This document shows, in pieces, positions 1 to 8,217 of a DNA stretch of 64,000 bases. The number at the start of each line of letters is the position of its first letter. Positions within the stretch are counted from its first letter, which is position 1. The DNA is taken from positions 1,103,320-1,167,319 of the forward strand of contig NZ_RAPN01000001.1 of the NCBI RefSeq assembly GCF_003610535.1, written 5' to 3'. Position numbers and translations under genes: made by a program. The notes beneath the pieces were generated by a model that was not told where the DNA came from, ran no database searches, and was given only the letters and a program-made list of their open reading frames with translations. This stretch comes from Mangrovibacterium diazotrophicum. GTDB taxonomy: Bacteria > Bacteroidota > Bacteroidia > Bacteroidales > Prolixibacteraceae.

Positions 1-389
1 AATACCCCACCCGGCTCTTTCACTGCGACCAGGTCGGCAAATTTCTGTGCCAGATCATTCACGGTAATCACGCCCATGTACTGATGATCGCTATCCAAAA
101 CCGGCACAACCGACAATTTCAACTCCGACACGAGAGAAACCACCTCATAAATATGTTGGTTGGCGTGAACATGAGGAGTCAACATATGATCCCGACAGTT
201 CTCCATTAACTCTTCATTCAAATTCAGGTCATAAATGGTCTTATCGGCAATCAATCCGGTATAAATATGATTATCCACCACCGGCAAATGCGATATGCGG
301 AAAATCTCCATCCAGTTCAGTGCTTTCTGACCATTATCAGTCAGTCGCAATGATGGGATTACATCTGATATGAGTTCGCTTGCTAACAA
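1..389 (-). CDS. CBS-domain protein (3' end beyond the left edge)
   Basis: The reverse strand is open from about 389 to the window edge and encodes paired CBS-type segments (for example HLPVVDN, then LSVVPVLDSDHQYMGVITVNDLA). CBS pairs usually bind adenine nucleotides, but what this protein senses is unknown. No ATG precedes the conserved start, so I place the start at a TTG (389) giving MLASELISDV. This is a guess, as there is no clear ribosome site. The gene is divergent from pdxJ, and the intergenic space is short enough for the two promoters to overlap. The C-terminus lies outside the window, so the length cannot be judged. Confidence 0.7.
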   Translation of the reverse strand, partial: MLASELISDVIPSLRLTDNGQKALNWMEIFRISHLPVVDNHIYTGLIADKTIYDLNLNEELMENCRDHMLTPHVHANQHIYEVVSLVSELKLSVVPVLDSDHQYMGVITVNDLAQKFADLVAVKEPGGV

Positions 390-428
390 TTCTTTATTCT
401 TAATTTTCCGGTTCAAACAATTAAATCG

Positions 429-436
429 TAACTTTG
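429..436 (+). promoter_or_regulatory. Candidate pdxJ promoter, -7 element
   Basis: TAACTTTG matches the Bacteroidota -7 consensus TAnnTTTG and ends 18 bases before the pdxJ ATG. I see no TTG at the expected -33 position, so this is a partial match. Confidence 0.55.
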
Positions 437-454
437 CTGCCCTATTAAATTATT

Positions 455-1171
455 ATGACCAGACTTAGTGTAAATATAAACAAAATAGCGACACTGAGAA
501 ACTCCAGAGGAGGATCGGTGCCTAGTGTTGTAGAGGCAGCTATTAACTGTCAAAAATTTGGTGCAGAAGGAATTACAGTTCATCCAAGACCGGATGAAAG
601 GCATATTCGCCGGCAGGATGTTTACGACATTAAGCCTCACATTTACACCGAATTAAATATCGAAGGTTATCCAAGTGAAGATTTTCTGAAATTAGTGATC
701 GACGTAAAGGCCGACCAGGCCACGCTTGTACCGGATAAACCGGGGCAGCTCACTTCGGATCACGGCTGGAATACCATTGAAAATGAAGCTTTTTTGGTCG
801 ATGTTATCAAAGAGTTAAAAAAGAATGGCATCCGGACTTCGATCTTCGTTGATCCTGATTTAAAAATGGTTGAAGGCGCCAAACGTGTCGGCACAGATCG
901 TATTGAATTGTACACCGAGCCATACGCCAGTCTTTACATGAAAGACGCCGAAAAAGCAGTCGCTCCCTTTGTGGAAGCCGCCAAACTGGCCCACAACCTG
1001 GGCCTCGGCATTAACGCGGGTCACGACTTGAATTTGAAAAATCTGAAATATCTGGTCGACATGATTCCTTACATCGATGAAGTCTCAATTGGTCACGCGC
1101 TGGTTGCCGATGCGTTGTACCTCGGGCTTCACAATACCATTAAGGAATACCTCGAATGTCTTAAACCATAA
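455..1171 (+). CDS. pdxJ: Pyridoxine 5'-phosphate synthase PdxJ
   Basis: PdxJ condenses 1-deoxy-D-xylulose 5-phosphate with 3-amino-2-oxopropyl phosphate to make pyridoxine 5'-phosphate, the last ring-forming step of DXP-dependent vitamin B6 synthesis, in the cytoplasm. The 238-residue protein has the family's length and hallmarks: N-terminal [17 protein letters not shown], the HPRPDERHI stretch near residues 43-51, and the C-terminal INAGHDLN and [11 protein letters not shown] segments that line the phosphate site. The ATG lies 18 bases after a TAACTTTG -7 element. A hairpin follows near 1250. The PLP product would serve the aminotransferase at 8218-9420, but that gene is on the other strand and no shared control is visible. 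Confidence 0.97.
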   Translation: MTRLSVNINKIATLRNSRGGSVPSVVEAAINCQKFGAEGITVHPRPDERHIRRQDVYDIKPHIYTELNIEGYPSEDFLKLVIDVKADQATLVPDKPGQLTSDHGWNTIENEAFLVDVIKELKKNGIRTSIFVDPDLKMVEGAKRVGTDRIELYTEPYASLYMKDAEKAVAPFVEAAKLAHNLGLGINAGHDLNLKNLKYLVDMIPYIDEVSIGHALVADALYLGLHNTIKEYLECLKP

Positions 1172-1173
1172 TA

Positions 1174-1215
1174 CGGGTTGCGCGTTACGTGTTAAGAGTT
1201 GCGGGTTGGGGCATT
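1174..1215. repeat. Degenerate G/T-rich spacer, left copy flanking the hydrolase
   Basis: The spacer after pdxJ is built from variations of GGGTTGCG/GTTACG. It contains GAGTTGCGGGTT (1196-1207), an exact 12-base inverted copy of AACCCGCAACTC at 2176-2187 on the far side of the hydrolase gene. Confidence 0.5.
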
Positions 1216-1249
1216 GCTTGTGAATGTCCCCATACAAAACCCACTGAAT

Positions 1250-1272
1250 GAGCCGGGAATTGTTCCGGCTTC
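1250..1272 (+). terminator. Weak hairpin after pdxJ
   Basis: AGCCGG pairs with CCGGCT around a short loop, followed by a mixed T-rich stretch (tcctatttta) instead of a clean T run. It could end pdxJ transcription, but the evidence is weak. Confidence 0.4.
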
Positions 1273-1302
1273 CTATTTTACCCTATTAACCACCCAAATC
1301 AT

Positions 1303-2115
1303 ATGGATTTATTTTTCAGAGAAGAAGGATCGCAGGGAAAGAATATCGTCATTGTGCACGGACTCTACGGATCGTCAGATAACTGGCTTACTGTTGGCAA
1401 AAAGTTGGGCAAAAATCACCATGTTTATTTGATAGATCAGCGCAATCACGGCCGTTCGCCAAATGCAGAAGAGCACACGTACGAGCTGATGAAAGAGGAT
1501 TTGGCTGAGTTTTTTGAAAAACACAACATTGACAAAGCTATTCTCATCGGCCACAGCATGGGTGGAAAAACGGCTATGTTTTTCGCCGCAGAGTATCCCG
1601 AAAAAGTCGAAAAACTCATTGTTGCCGACATCGCTCCGAAAGATTATCTCGAATTGGGTGAAAACAGCCAATACTACCAGCACCAGCTTATCCTGCAAAC
1701 ACTGATCGAATTGCAGAATAACTGCGAAGCATACCATTCGCGCGAAGAAATTTCCAATTTTCTGATGCTCAAACTGGGTAGCCAGGATTTGGTAATGTTC
1801 CTTCTGAAAAGCATCTATCTCGACAAAGAAACCCAGCAATTCCACTGCCGTGTGAATGTTGAAGTACTGAATGATTCGCTGGATGAAATTATTTCAGGGA
1901 TGAATTACCGCTGGATTGACGACCGAATCCCAATCGTGGCCTACCCGGTGCTGTTTATTCGCGGCGCAAAATCCAATTACCTGACCGAGGAAGATGTGAA
2001 AATGGTGAAAGAAATTTATCCTGAAGCCGTGATCGAAACAATTCCGGATGCCGGGCATTGGCTCCACGCCGAACAACCCAAGCTGTTTATGGAAGCCTTG
2101 CTGAGGTTTATCTAG
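1303..2115 (+). CDS. Alpha/beta-hydrolase, YbfF-type esterase family
   Basis: A 270-residue cytoplasmic alpha/beta-hydrolase without a signal peptide. The oxyanion-hole segment HGLYGSSDNW (19-28), the GRS turn after DQRNHG, and the nucleophile elbow GHSMGG (Ser85) are all present. The C-terminal GHWLHAEQP supplies the catalytic His. Close relatives of this size, such as YbfF, cleave short acyl esters or acyl-CoA, but the substrate cannot be told from sequence. The gene stands alone between two low-complexity spacers that carry an inverted 12-base repeat, and it converges on malQ. The ATG at 1303 begins the conserved beta-strand at the proper distance, so I prefer it to the overlapping upstream frame. 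Confidence 0.85.
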   Translation: MDLFFREEGSQGKNIVIVHGLYGSSDNWLTVGKKLGKNHHVYLIDQRNHGRSPNAEEHTYELMKEDLAEFFEKHNIDKAILIGHSMGGKTAMFFAAEYPEKVEKLIVADIAPKDYLELGENSQYYQHQLILQTLIELQNNCEAYHSREEISNFLMLKLGSQDLVMFLLKSIYLDKETQQFHCRVNVEVLNDSLDEIISGMNYRWIDDRIPIVAYPVLFIRGAKSNYLTEEDVKMVKEIYPEAVIETIPDAGHWLHAEQPKLFMEALLRFI

Positions 2116-2205
2116 TTACTCGTTTCTGGTTACTGGTTACTGGTTGCTGATTGAAACTCGAAACCCGAAACTCATAACCCGCAACTCGAAACCCGCGACG
2201 CGACT
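2116..2205. repeat. Degenerate low-complexity spacer, right copy flanking the hydrolase
   Basis: The first half repeats GGTTACTGGTTACTGGTTGCTG. The second half repeats CGAAACCCG/CGAAACTC/AACCCGCAACTCG. AACCCGCAACTC (2176-2187) is the inverted mate of 1196-1207. No reading frame is supported. Confidence 0.55.
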
Positions 2206-2210
2206 TCCTC

Positions 2211-3716
2211 CTACTCGTCCAACTTCACCACACGGTTGTACTTTTCTGTCAGATCGACTAAAAAGTCTTTGTGCGTCTTTTTCAGCATGCGCCATTCCAT
2301 CCGCCATTCCCAGTTATTTTTCACTGTTCCCGGGGTGTTCATGCGGTGCTTGCCGTCAAGTTCCAACAAATCCTGCATCGGCACAATCGCAATTTTGGCC
2401 ACCGATGCCCAAGCTGTTTCCAGCAAACTGCGATGCAAAATGTTCCAGCCTGCCGTGAAGTAACTTTTCAGATTTTTTCGCTCTTCTTTCGTCGCTGTTT
2501 TTAGCCAGCCTAAAGTCGTGTCGTTATCGTGTGTACCTGTGTAAACTGCGAAGTTTTGTCCGTAATTGTGCGGCAAATTCACATTGGTTGCATCCGAGGC
2601 GTAAGCAAATTGCAGCACCTTCATGCCGGGCAATTCAAAAGCATCGCGAAGCGCCTCCACTTCCGGTGTAATAATACCAAGGTCTTCAGCAATTACAGGT
2701 AGATAGCCCAATTGCGATTTCAGTAAACTCAGCATCTCAAAGCCTTTGGCCGGCCACCATTCGCCGTTAATAGCGTTTTCTTCACTCGCCGGAATTGACC
2801 AAAACGACTCCAAACCACGGAAATGGTCAATCCGCACCAGGTCGAACATGCGCAGGTTGAAATGAATTCGCGCCGCCCACCAATCGTATTGCCGCTCAGC
2901 CAACCGGTCCCAATTAAAAATCGGGCATCCCCAGTACTGGCCTGTTTCACTGAAATAATCCGGAGGAACGCCCCCGACATGGGTCATTTCACCTTTGTCA
3001 TTCAGCATGAAAATATCCTGGTTGCCCCAAACATCAGAGCTGTCAAGCGACACGTATAACGGAAGATCGCCAAAAATCAGAATCCCTTTTGAATTGGCAT
3101 AATTCTTCAACTGGAACCACTGCCGGAAAAAAATAAACTGAACGAACCGATGGAAATTAACCTCGCCATCGCTTTCCAAAAGCGCAACATCAACGGCGTG
3201 AGATTGGCGCTTTCTGAGCTCGTCGTCCCATTCGTTCCAGCACAAATCTTCATCGTTGTTCTTCAGGGCACGGAACAAGGCATAATCCGTCAGCCACCAC
3301 GAATGCTCGCCTAAAAAGGTGTAGTAATCTTCTTTCCAGTCGTCAAAATTTTCGGAAAAAGCCTCGTAAGCTTTCCGTAGCAGCGCCGTCTTTTCAACCA
3401 CCACTGTATCGTACTCAACTTTCTTCTCTGATAACTCTGGAAAGCCCAGCAAGTCTTCCTCTGCCAGCAGCCCCTCGTCGGTCAATCGTTCCAAACTGAT
3501 AAACAGAAGGTTTCCTGCAAAAACGGAATACGACTGGTAAGGTGAATTCCCATAGCCAGTCGGCCCGATCGGCAAAATTTGCCACAATCGTTGTTTCGTT
3601 TCCGCCAAAAAATCAACAAACTCATAGGCATCTTTTCCCAAAGTGCCAACTCCGTATTTATTCGGCAGCGAACTTAAATGCAATAAGACTCCGCTACTAC
3701 GCTCTAATTCTTTCAT
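2211..3716 (-). CDS. malQ: 4-alpha-glucanotransferase (amylomaltase)
   Basis: MalQ is a GH77 enzyme that moves maltosyl and longer glucan units between alpha-1,4-glucans and so recycles short maltodextrins in the cytoplasm. The 501-residue protein has the compact bacterial length and the diagnostic start RSSGVLLHLSSLP. The catalytic set is visible: nucleophile Asp297 in RIDHFRG, acid/base Glu344 in IAEDLG, and Asp397 in GTHDND. The LPIGPTGYGNSPYQ donor-site motif lies at 48-61. There is no N-terminal starch-binding extension, unlike some Bacteroidota MalQ forms. It stands alone, convergent with the hydrolase, with no neighbouring sus/mal genes. Confidence 0.97.
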   Translation of the reverse strand: MKELERSSGVLLHLSSLPNKYGVGTLGKDAYEFVDFLAETKQRLWQILPIGPTGYGNSPYQSYSVFAGNLLFISLERLTDEGLLAEEDLLGFPELSEKKVEYDTVVVEKTALLRKAYEAFSENFDDWKEDYYTFLGEHSWWLTDYALFRALKNNDEDLCWNEWDDELRKRQSHAVDVALLESDGEVNFHRFVQFIFFRQWFQLKNYANSKGILIFGDLPLYVSLDSSDVWGNQDIFMLNDKGEMTHVGGVPPDYFSETGQYWGCPIFNWDRLAERQYDWWAARIHFNLRMFDLVRIDHFRGLESFWSIPASEENAINGEWWPAKGFEMLSLLKSQLGYLPVIAEDLGIITPEVEALRDAFELPGMKVLQFAYASDATNVNLPHNYGQNFAVYTGTHDNDTTLGWLKTATKEERKNLKSYFTAGWNILHRSLLETAWASVAKIAIVPMQDLLELDGKHRMNTPGTVKNNWEWRMEWRMLKKTHKDFLVDLTEKYNRVVKLDE

Positions 3717-3926
3717 TTACTTTCCTTGATTATATCGTCCCGAAAATCAATCTCCCTCCTCACGTTCCTGCGTTCAGTCAAGAACTCACTCGGTATAAGA
3801 CAAAAATAAATTTTTTATCGTATTCGAAAGCAGATCAATGCAAAAACATCTTTCAATGTCAGTTCACTTTATTTTGAAGTAATCGCAGGCATCAAAATTT
3901 CGAATGGCAAATTCCGTCGAAAGAAC

Positions 3927-3934
3927 TACCTTTG
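3927..3934 (+). promoter_or_regulatory. Candidate -7 element for the CvfB-like gene
   Basis: TACCTTTG fits TAnnTTTG. Transcription would begin near 3941, downstream of the TTG at 3932. That argues for the ATG at 3956 as the true start and against the longer TTG-initiated frame. Confidence 0.6.
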
Positions 3935-3955
3935 CGGGCAAAGAAATACAGATTT

Positions 3956-4786
3956 ATGGCTGCAATTGGTTTATTGAATGAGTTGGAAATTGTCAAAGAA
4001 GTTGACTTTGGATTGTACCTAGATGGTGGTGAACAAGGTGAAATTCTTTTACCGAAACGCTATGTTCCTGCAAACTGCAAAGTGGGCGACCAGATTGAGG
4101 TGTTCATCTACCTCGACTCGGAAGACCGGCTTATTGCAACCACTGAAACACCGCTGGCCATGGTTGGCGATTTTGCGATGCTGAAGGTCGTTTCGACCAC
4201 TCCTGTTGGCGCCTTCATGGAATGGGGCTTGCAAAAAGACCTGCTCGTGCCTTTCCGCGAACAGCAATTCCCCATGGAAGAAGGCCGCAACTACCTGGTT
4301 TTTGTTTACGTTGACGACGAAACGCAGCGTATTGTAGGCTCCTCAAAACTTGATAAGTTCGTTGATAACCTACCCGTTGACTACGAAGCCGGAGAAGAAG
4401 TGGACCTGATTATTGCGGGCAAAACCGACTTGGGCTACAAAGCTATTATCGACAACAGCCACTGGGGCTTGATCTTTAAAAATGAAGTGTTCCAGCCGTT
4501 GAAAACCGGCGACCGCTTGAAAGGGTACATCAAGAATGTGCGCCCCGACGAGAAGATCGACCTGGTACTTCAAAAGCCGGGATACGAGAAAATTGACAGC
4601 ATCGCTCAAGGCGTTTTGGACAAATTGAAAGAAGCAGGAAATTTCATGCCTGTCAACGATAAAACCGATCCGAACGAAATATCAAAACTGTTCGGAATCA
4701 GCAAAAAGAACTTCAAAAAAGCGATCGGTTCGCTCTACAAGCAACGTTTAATTACGATTGAAGATGACGGAATAAAAGCTGTGTGA
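3956..4786 (+). CDS. CvfB-like S1 RNA-binding protein
   Basis: A 276-residue protein of the CvfB/YitL family. It has an N-terminal OB-like region (GLLNELEIVKEVDFGLYLDG), consecutive S1-type modules (around GAFMEWGLQKDLLVPFREQ and GYKAIIDNSHWGLIFKNE), and a C-terminal winged-helix part (SKLFGISKKNFKKAIGSLYK). Such proteins bind RNA. In staphylococci and pneumococci they influence expression of virulence and surface genes, but a Bacteroidota role is not established. I use ATG 3956 because the -7 element overlaps the alternative TTG (3932) and the conserved family start fits this Met. It precedes topB by 135 bases of low-complexity spacer. Confidence 0.88.
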   Translation: MAAIGLLNELEIVKEVDFGLYLDGGEQGEILLPKRYVPANCKVGDQIEVFIYLDSEDRLIATTETPLAMVGDFAMLKVVSTTPVGAFMEWGLQKDLLVPFREQQFPMEEGRNYLVFVYVDDETQRIVGSSKLDKFVDNLPVDYEAGEEVDLIIAGKTDLGYKAIIDNSHWGLIFKNEVFQPLKTGDRLKGYIKNVRPDEKIDLVLQKPGYEKIDSIAQGVLDKLKEAGNFMPVNDKTDPNEISKLFGISKKNFKKAIGSLYKQRLITIEDDGIKAV

Positions 4787-4921
4787 CAGTGACCAGTTCG
4801 AAGTGATCAGTATTCAAACAGTTACGATTTAGCTATTTACAATTGACAAATTGGAAAGCAACCAATTTACAGCTTGAAGTTTACTTCTTGCAGCTTTTGA
4901 CTTTCAACTTTTGCCTTCACC
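4787..4921. repeat. Degenerate spacer before topB
   Basis: A/T-rich self-similar words (CAGTGACCAGT, AATTGACAAATTGG, ACTTTCAACTTTTG) fill the gap. CAGTGACCAGT recurs at about 53993 in the spacer after tex. No promoter consensus or reading frame is clear. Confidence 0.4.
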
Positions 4922-7168
4922 ATGAAACTTTGTATTGCCGAAAAACCTAGTGTAGCCAGAGAAATCGCCCAAATTATCGGGGCCAAAACCCGCCGCGACG
5001 GTTATTTTGAAGGAAATGGCTACCAGGTGAGCTGGACATTCGGACACTTGTGCACCCTAAAAGAACCACACGATTACACTGACAAATGGAAATACTGGGA
5101 CATGCGCTACCTTCCCATGATTCCGCCACGTTTCGCGATCAAAGTCATTGAAGACAGCGGGGTGCAAAAGCAATTCGGCATTCTGGAGAAACTCATCAGC
5201 GAAGCGCAGGAGATCATCAACTGCGGTGATGCCGGCCAGGAAGGAGAGCTCATCCAGCGCTGGGTGCTCACCAAAGCCATCAACAAAGCCCCGGTCAAAC
5301 GCCTCTGGATTTCGTCGCTGACGGAAGAGGCCATTCGCGAGGGTTTTGAAAAGCTGCATGAAGGCGAAGAATTCGACAAACTCTACGAAGCCGGGAGCGC
5401 CCGTGCCATCGGCGACTGGTTGCTGGGCATGAACGCTACACGCGCCTACACGCTGAAATACGGGCAGAATAAACAAGTGCTATCTATCGGCCGCGTGCAG
5501 ACACCAACTTTGGCGATGATTGTTGAACGTCAACTGGAGATTGAGAACTTCAAACCGGTGCCTTATTGGGAAATCAAAACTATTTACCGCGACACCGTTT
5601 TTTCGGCGACCAGCGGACGTTTTCAGAAGCCGGAGGACGCGCAAACCGTGTTACAGGAAATTTCCGGCATCGACCTGTACATTGGCAATATTGAAACCAA
5701 GAACAGCAGCGAGCACCCTCCCCGCCTCTTCGACCTGACTTCGTTGCAGATTGAATGCAACCGCAAGTTCAGCATGAGTGCGGACGATACGCTGCGCACC
5801 ATCCAGTCGCTTTACGAGAAAAAAGTAACGACCTATCCGCGTGTTGACACCACCTTCCTGTCGGACGATATTTACAAGAAGGTGCCGGCAACACTAAAAA
5901 ATATGAAAGGCTACGAAAGCCTGACGCAACCGATTTTGGAAGCCGGCAAAATCCGGAAATCGAAAAAGGTATTCGACAACAAGAAAATCACCGATCACCA
6001 CGCCATCATACCAACCGGGCAAAACCGGATCGATTTGAGCGATGCCGAACGGAAAGTTTTCGATTTAGTTTGCAAACGTTTCATCGCTGTGTTTTACCCC
6101 GACTGTAAAGTGGCCAACACCAGTGTTGAAGCAAAGATCGCCCAACACGATTTTAAAACTACCGGGAAACAAATTCTGGAACCGGGCTGGCGCGTAGTCT
6201 TCCAAAACGAAGACAAGGACGACAACAGCGAAGATCGGATTCTGCCAGCCTTTACCAAGGGAGAACACGGTCCGCATCAACCCGATTTGCAGGAAAAGCA
6301 AACCCAGCCACCGCAATATTTCACCGAAGCGACTTTGCTGCGAGCGATGGAAACGGCCGGCAAAAACATGGACGACGAAGAGCTGCGCGAGCTCATGAAG
6401 GAAAACGGCATTGGCCGCCCTTCAACCCGTGCCAACATTATTGAAACCCTCTTCCGCCGTCGCTACATTCAGAAGGAGCGAAAACGCTTGGTTGCAACGC
6501 CAACCGGAGTTGAACTCATTCAGAGTATTGAAAACGATCTGTTGAAATCGGCCGAACTCACCGGCCAGTGGGAGCGAAAATTACGCCAGATTGAATCGGG
6601 CGAGGTAGAAATCGCTCAATTTATGGACGAAATGAAGACGATGGTTTCCGAAGTGATTAACCAGGTAAAAAGCTCGCCACGCAGGCAGATCACCATTCTG
6701 GAAGACGAGGAAACACTGAAGGCGAGAGCCAAAGAAGAGGCGAAGCAACAGAAAAAAGAAGCGGCCCAAAATGCGGCTGATAATATTGAATGTCCGAAGT
6801 GTGGAAAAGGAAAGCTGCTAAAAGGAAACTCGGCCTGGGGCTGCTCGGAATGGAAAGCAGGCTGCCGTTTTACAATTCCGTTTGCCATGTACGAAAAGCA
6901 ACTGACCGACAAGCAGGTAATAACATTGGCAACCAAAAAGAAAAGCCCGGTTATTAAAGGTTTTAGCTACAACGATCTAAAAATTGACGGCAAATTGATC
7001 CTCAACGAGAATAGCGAGCTCATTCTGCAAACCGAGATTAAAGACGACAGCAGCTGCCCCAAATGTAACGTGGGCAAAATTGTAAAGGGGAAAACCGCTT
7101 ACGGTTGTACTAATTTCAAATCGGGATGCGACTTTCGGATGCCGTTTGAGATTGCAGTTTCTAGCTAG
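4922..7168 (+). CDS. topB: DNA topoisomerase III (type IA)
   Basis: A type IA topoisomerase of 748 residues, which decatenates DNA by cutting one strand and passing another through the break. The TOPRIM domain opens the protein (CIAEKPSVAREIA with Glu7; CGDAGQEGELI at 101-111). The active-site Tyr305 lies in TTYPRVDTTFLS. SIGRVQTPTLAMI (188-200) is the type IA signature. The C-terminus carries two repeats shaped like topoisomerase zinc fingers with a CPKC...GC...GC pattern (about residues 625-655 and 710-740). That domain architecture fits the TopB form common in Bacteroidota. The gene is followed 10 bases later by a small membrane-protein gene on the same strand. Confidence 0.96.
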   Translation: MKLCIAEKPSVAREIAQIIGAKTRRDGYFEGNGYQVSWTFGHLCTLKEPHDYTDKWKYWDMRYLPMIPPRFAIKVIEDSGVQKQFGILEKLISEAQEIINCGDAGQEGELIQRWVLTKAINKAPVKRLWISSLTEEAIREGFEKLHEGEEFDKLYEAGSARAIGDWLLGMNATRAYTLKYGQNKQVLSIGRVQTPTLAMIVERQLEIENFKPVPYWEIKTIYRDTVFSATSGRFQKPEDAQTVLQEISGIDLYIGNIETKNSSEHPPRLFDLTSLQIECNRKFSMSADDTLRTIQSLYEKKVTTYPRVDTTFLSDDIYKKVPATLKNMKGYESLTQPILEAGKIRKSKKVFDNKKITDHHAIIPTGQNRIDLSDAERKVFDLVCKRFIAVFYPDCKVANTSVEAKIAQHDFKTTGKQILEPGWRVVFQNEDKDDNSEDRILPAFTKGEHGPHQPDLQEKQTQPPQYFTEATLLRAMETAGKNMDDEELRELMKENGIGRPSTRANIIETLFRRRYIQKERKRLVATPTGVELIQSIENDLLKSAELTGQWERKLRQIESGEVEIAQFMDEMKTMVSEVINQVKSSPRRQITILEDEETLKARAKEEAKQQKKEAAQNAADNIECPKCGKGKLLKGNSAWGCSEWKAGCRFTIPFAMYEKQLTDKQVITLATKKKSPVIKGFSYNDLKIDGKLILNENSELILQTEIKDDSSCPKCNVGKIVKGKTAYGCTNFKSGCDFRMPFEIAVSS

Positions 7169-7178
7169 AAAGTGCTTT

Positions 7179-7613
7179 ATGAAAACTAAAATCAGAAATA
7201 AAACACCCCAATCTCCCGCAAAATGGGATACCAAGAGCACGATAAGCACTATTGGTATTGCCCTGATCGTTGGCCTCATTGCCTTTTCACAAACTATCAA
7301 ACCCAAAAGCAATCGTGTTGACTATTTAAGATTCGATCAAACGACCAAAGGGTATATAACTCATATTGCTGAAAGAGGTGGCTATTTTCAAGGCTACAAA
7401 GGAGCTAACTATATGACCTCCGGCTATGAGATTTCGTACGAGTTTTCAGTCGATGGCGTAAACTTCGCGGGAAAGTCTCTGGTACCTCAAAATGAAGCTA
7501 TTTTGAAAATCAGAAATCAACAAAAGAATAATAATGGTCCAATTACCGTGAGGATTTGGTACAATTCTAACAATCCTCAGTTTAGTGATATTGACTTGAG
7601 CAGTATCAACTAA
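7179..7613 (+). CDS. Small membrane protein, DUF3592-like
   Basis: A 144-residue protein with one N-terminal membrane segment (about STIGIALIVGLIAFSQTI, residues 22-39) and an exported soluble part. The pattern of the soluble part (KGYITHIAERGG, then SYEFSVDGVNFAGKS, then ITVRIWYNSNNPQFSDID) resembles DUF3592 proteins, in which a Val/Ile-x-Tyr-x-Pro-type strand follows a YxFxVxG strand. No biochemical role is known for the family. The ATG at 7179 starts 10 bases after topB, and the reading frame extends further upstream only inside topB, so I take this Met. Likely co-transcribed with topB, without any evident functional tie. Confidence 0.65.
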   Translation: MKTKIRNKTPQSPAKWDTKSTISTIGIALIVGLIAFSQTIKPKSNRVDYLRFDQTTKGYITHIAERGGYFQGYKGANYMTSGYEISYEFSVDGVNFAGKSLVPQNEAILKIRNQQKNNNGPITVRIWYNSNNPQFSDIDLSSIN

Positions 7614-7655
7614 AAACATCAGAAGACCAGACACGAAAATTCTTGTTTGTATTTT

Positions 7656-8105
7656 CTAGCCCAGTAACCGGAAAAACAGGGCAACCAAAATACCAACGAT
7701 TACACCACCAAAGACTTCGCGAAAGGTGTGCCCCAGGCTTTCTTTCAGCTGGGCACTCTTAAATTCTTTCAGCTCTTCAAAATCGATTCTCTTCGATAAT
7801 ATATTGAGGAAACGTGCATGTTTACTGGCTTCGTAGCGCACGCCCATCGCATCGTGAATGGTGATGATGGAGAACGTAATGGCGATGGCAAAAAAGTAAT
7901 TGTCAATTCCCTCGAAAAAACCAATGGTACAAGTTAAAGCTGTTACCACCGCCGTGTGCGAGCTGGGCCACCCACCGTTCGACTTCAGCAACTCGAAATT
8001 CCATTTTCCTTTTCTAATTTTGAAATTGATCAGTTTTACTGCCTGTGCCACAACCATTGCAGTCAAAGCTGCCAAAGCTGTTTCCATTGCCGAATTCATT
8101 TGCAT
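7656..8105 (-). CDS. Divergent PAP2 (DUF212) membrane protein
   Basis: A 149-residue inner-membrane protein of the divergent PAP2 family, distantly related to phosphatidic-acid phosphatases. GGWPSSHTA (about 44-52), HDAMGVRYEA (about 83-92) and the C-terminal LGHTFREVFGG (about 128-138) match the phosphatase-type signature triad, so lipid phosphate or isoprenyl phosphate hydrolysis is plausible, though the substrate is unknown. Membrane segments include TALAALTAMVVAQAVKLI and IVGILVALFFRLLG. The start is firm: AGGAGG sits 8-9 bases before ATG 8105, a rare strong Shine-Dalgarno for this genome type. It lies downstream of the aminotransferase on the same strand, separated by a hairpin. Confidence 0.87.
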   Translation of the reverse strand: MQMNSAMETALAALTAMVVAQAVKLINFKIRKGKWNFELLKSNGGWPSSHTAVVTALTCTIGFFEGIDNYFFAIAITFSIITIHDAMGVRYEASKHARFLNILSKRIDFEELKEFKSAQLKESLGHTFREVFGGVIVGILVALFFRLLG

Positions 8106-8164
8106 AAACGAGTCCTCCTGTCGGTTTTAATAGACGAACACCACAAGATAATTATTTCTTTCAG

Positions 8165-8217
8165 TTAGAAGTGCCTTGGGGCGACATCTTTTAAACGGAT
8201 GCCACCCCGCGCTTCAA
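8165..8217 (-). terminator. Long hairpin after the aminotransferase
   Basis: On the minus strand GGGGTGGCATC pairs with GATGTCGCCCC (11 pairs, two G-U) with partial extension by GAAG/CTTC. No T run follows, so this may be an mRNA 3' stabiliser or a partial terminator. Confidence 0.4.

Noticed and set aside
3932-3955. TTG start eight codons upstream for the CvfB-like gene
   Set aside because: It overlaps the -7 element TACCTTTG, so it would lie upstream of the transcript start.
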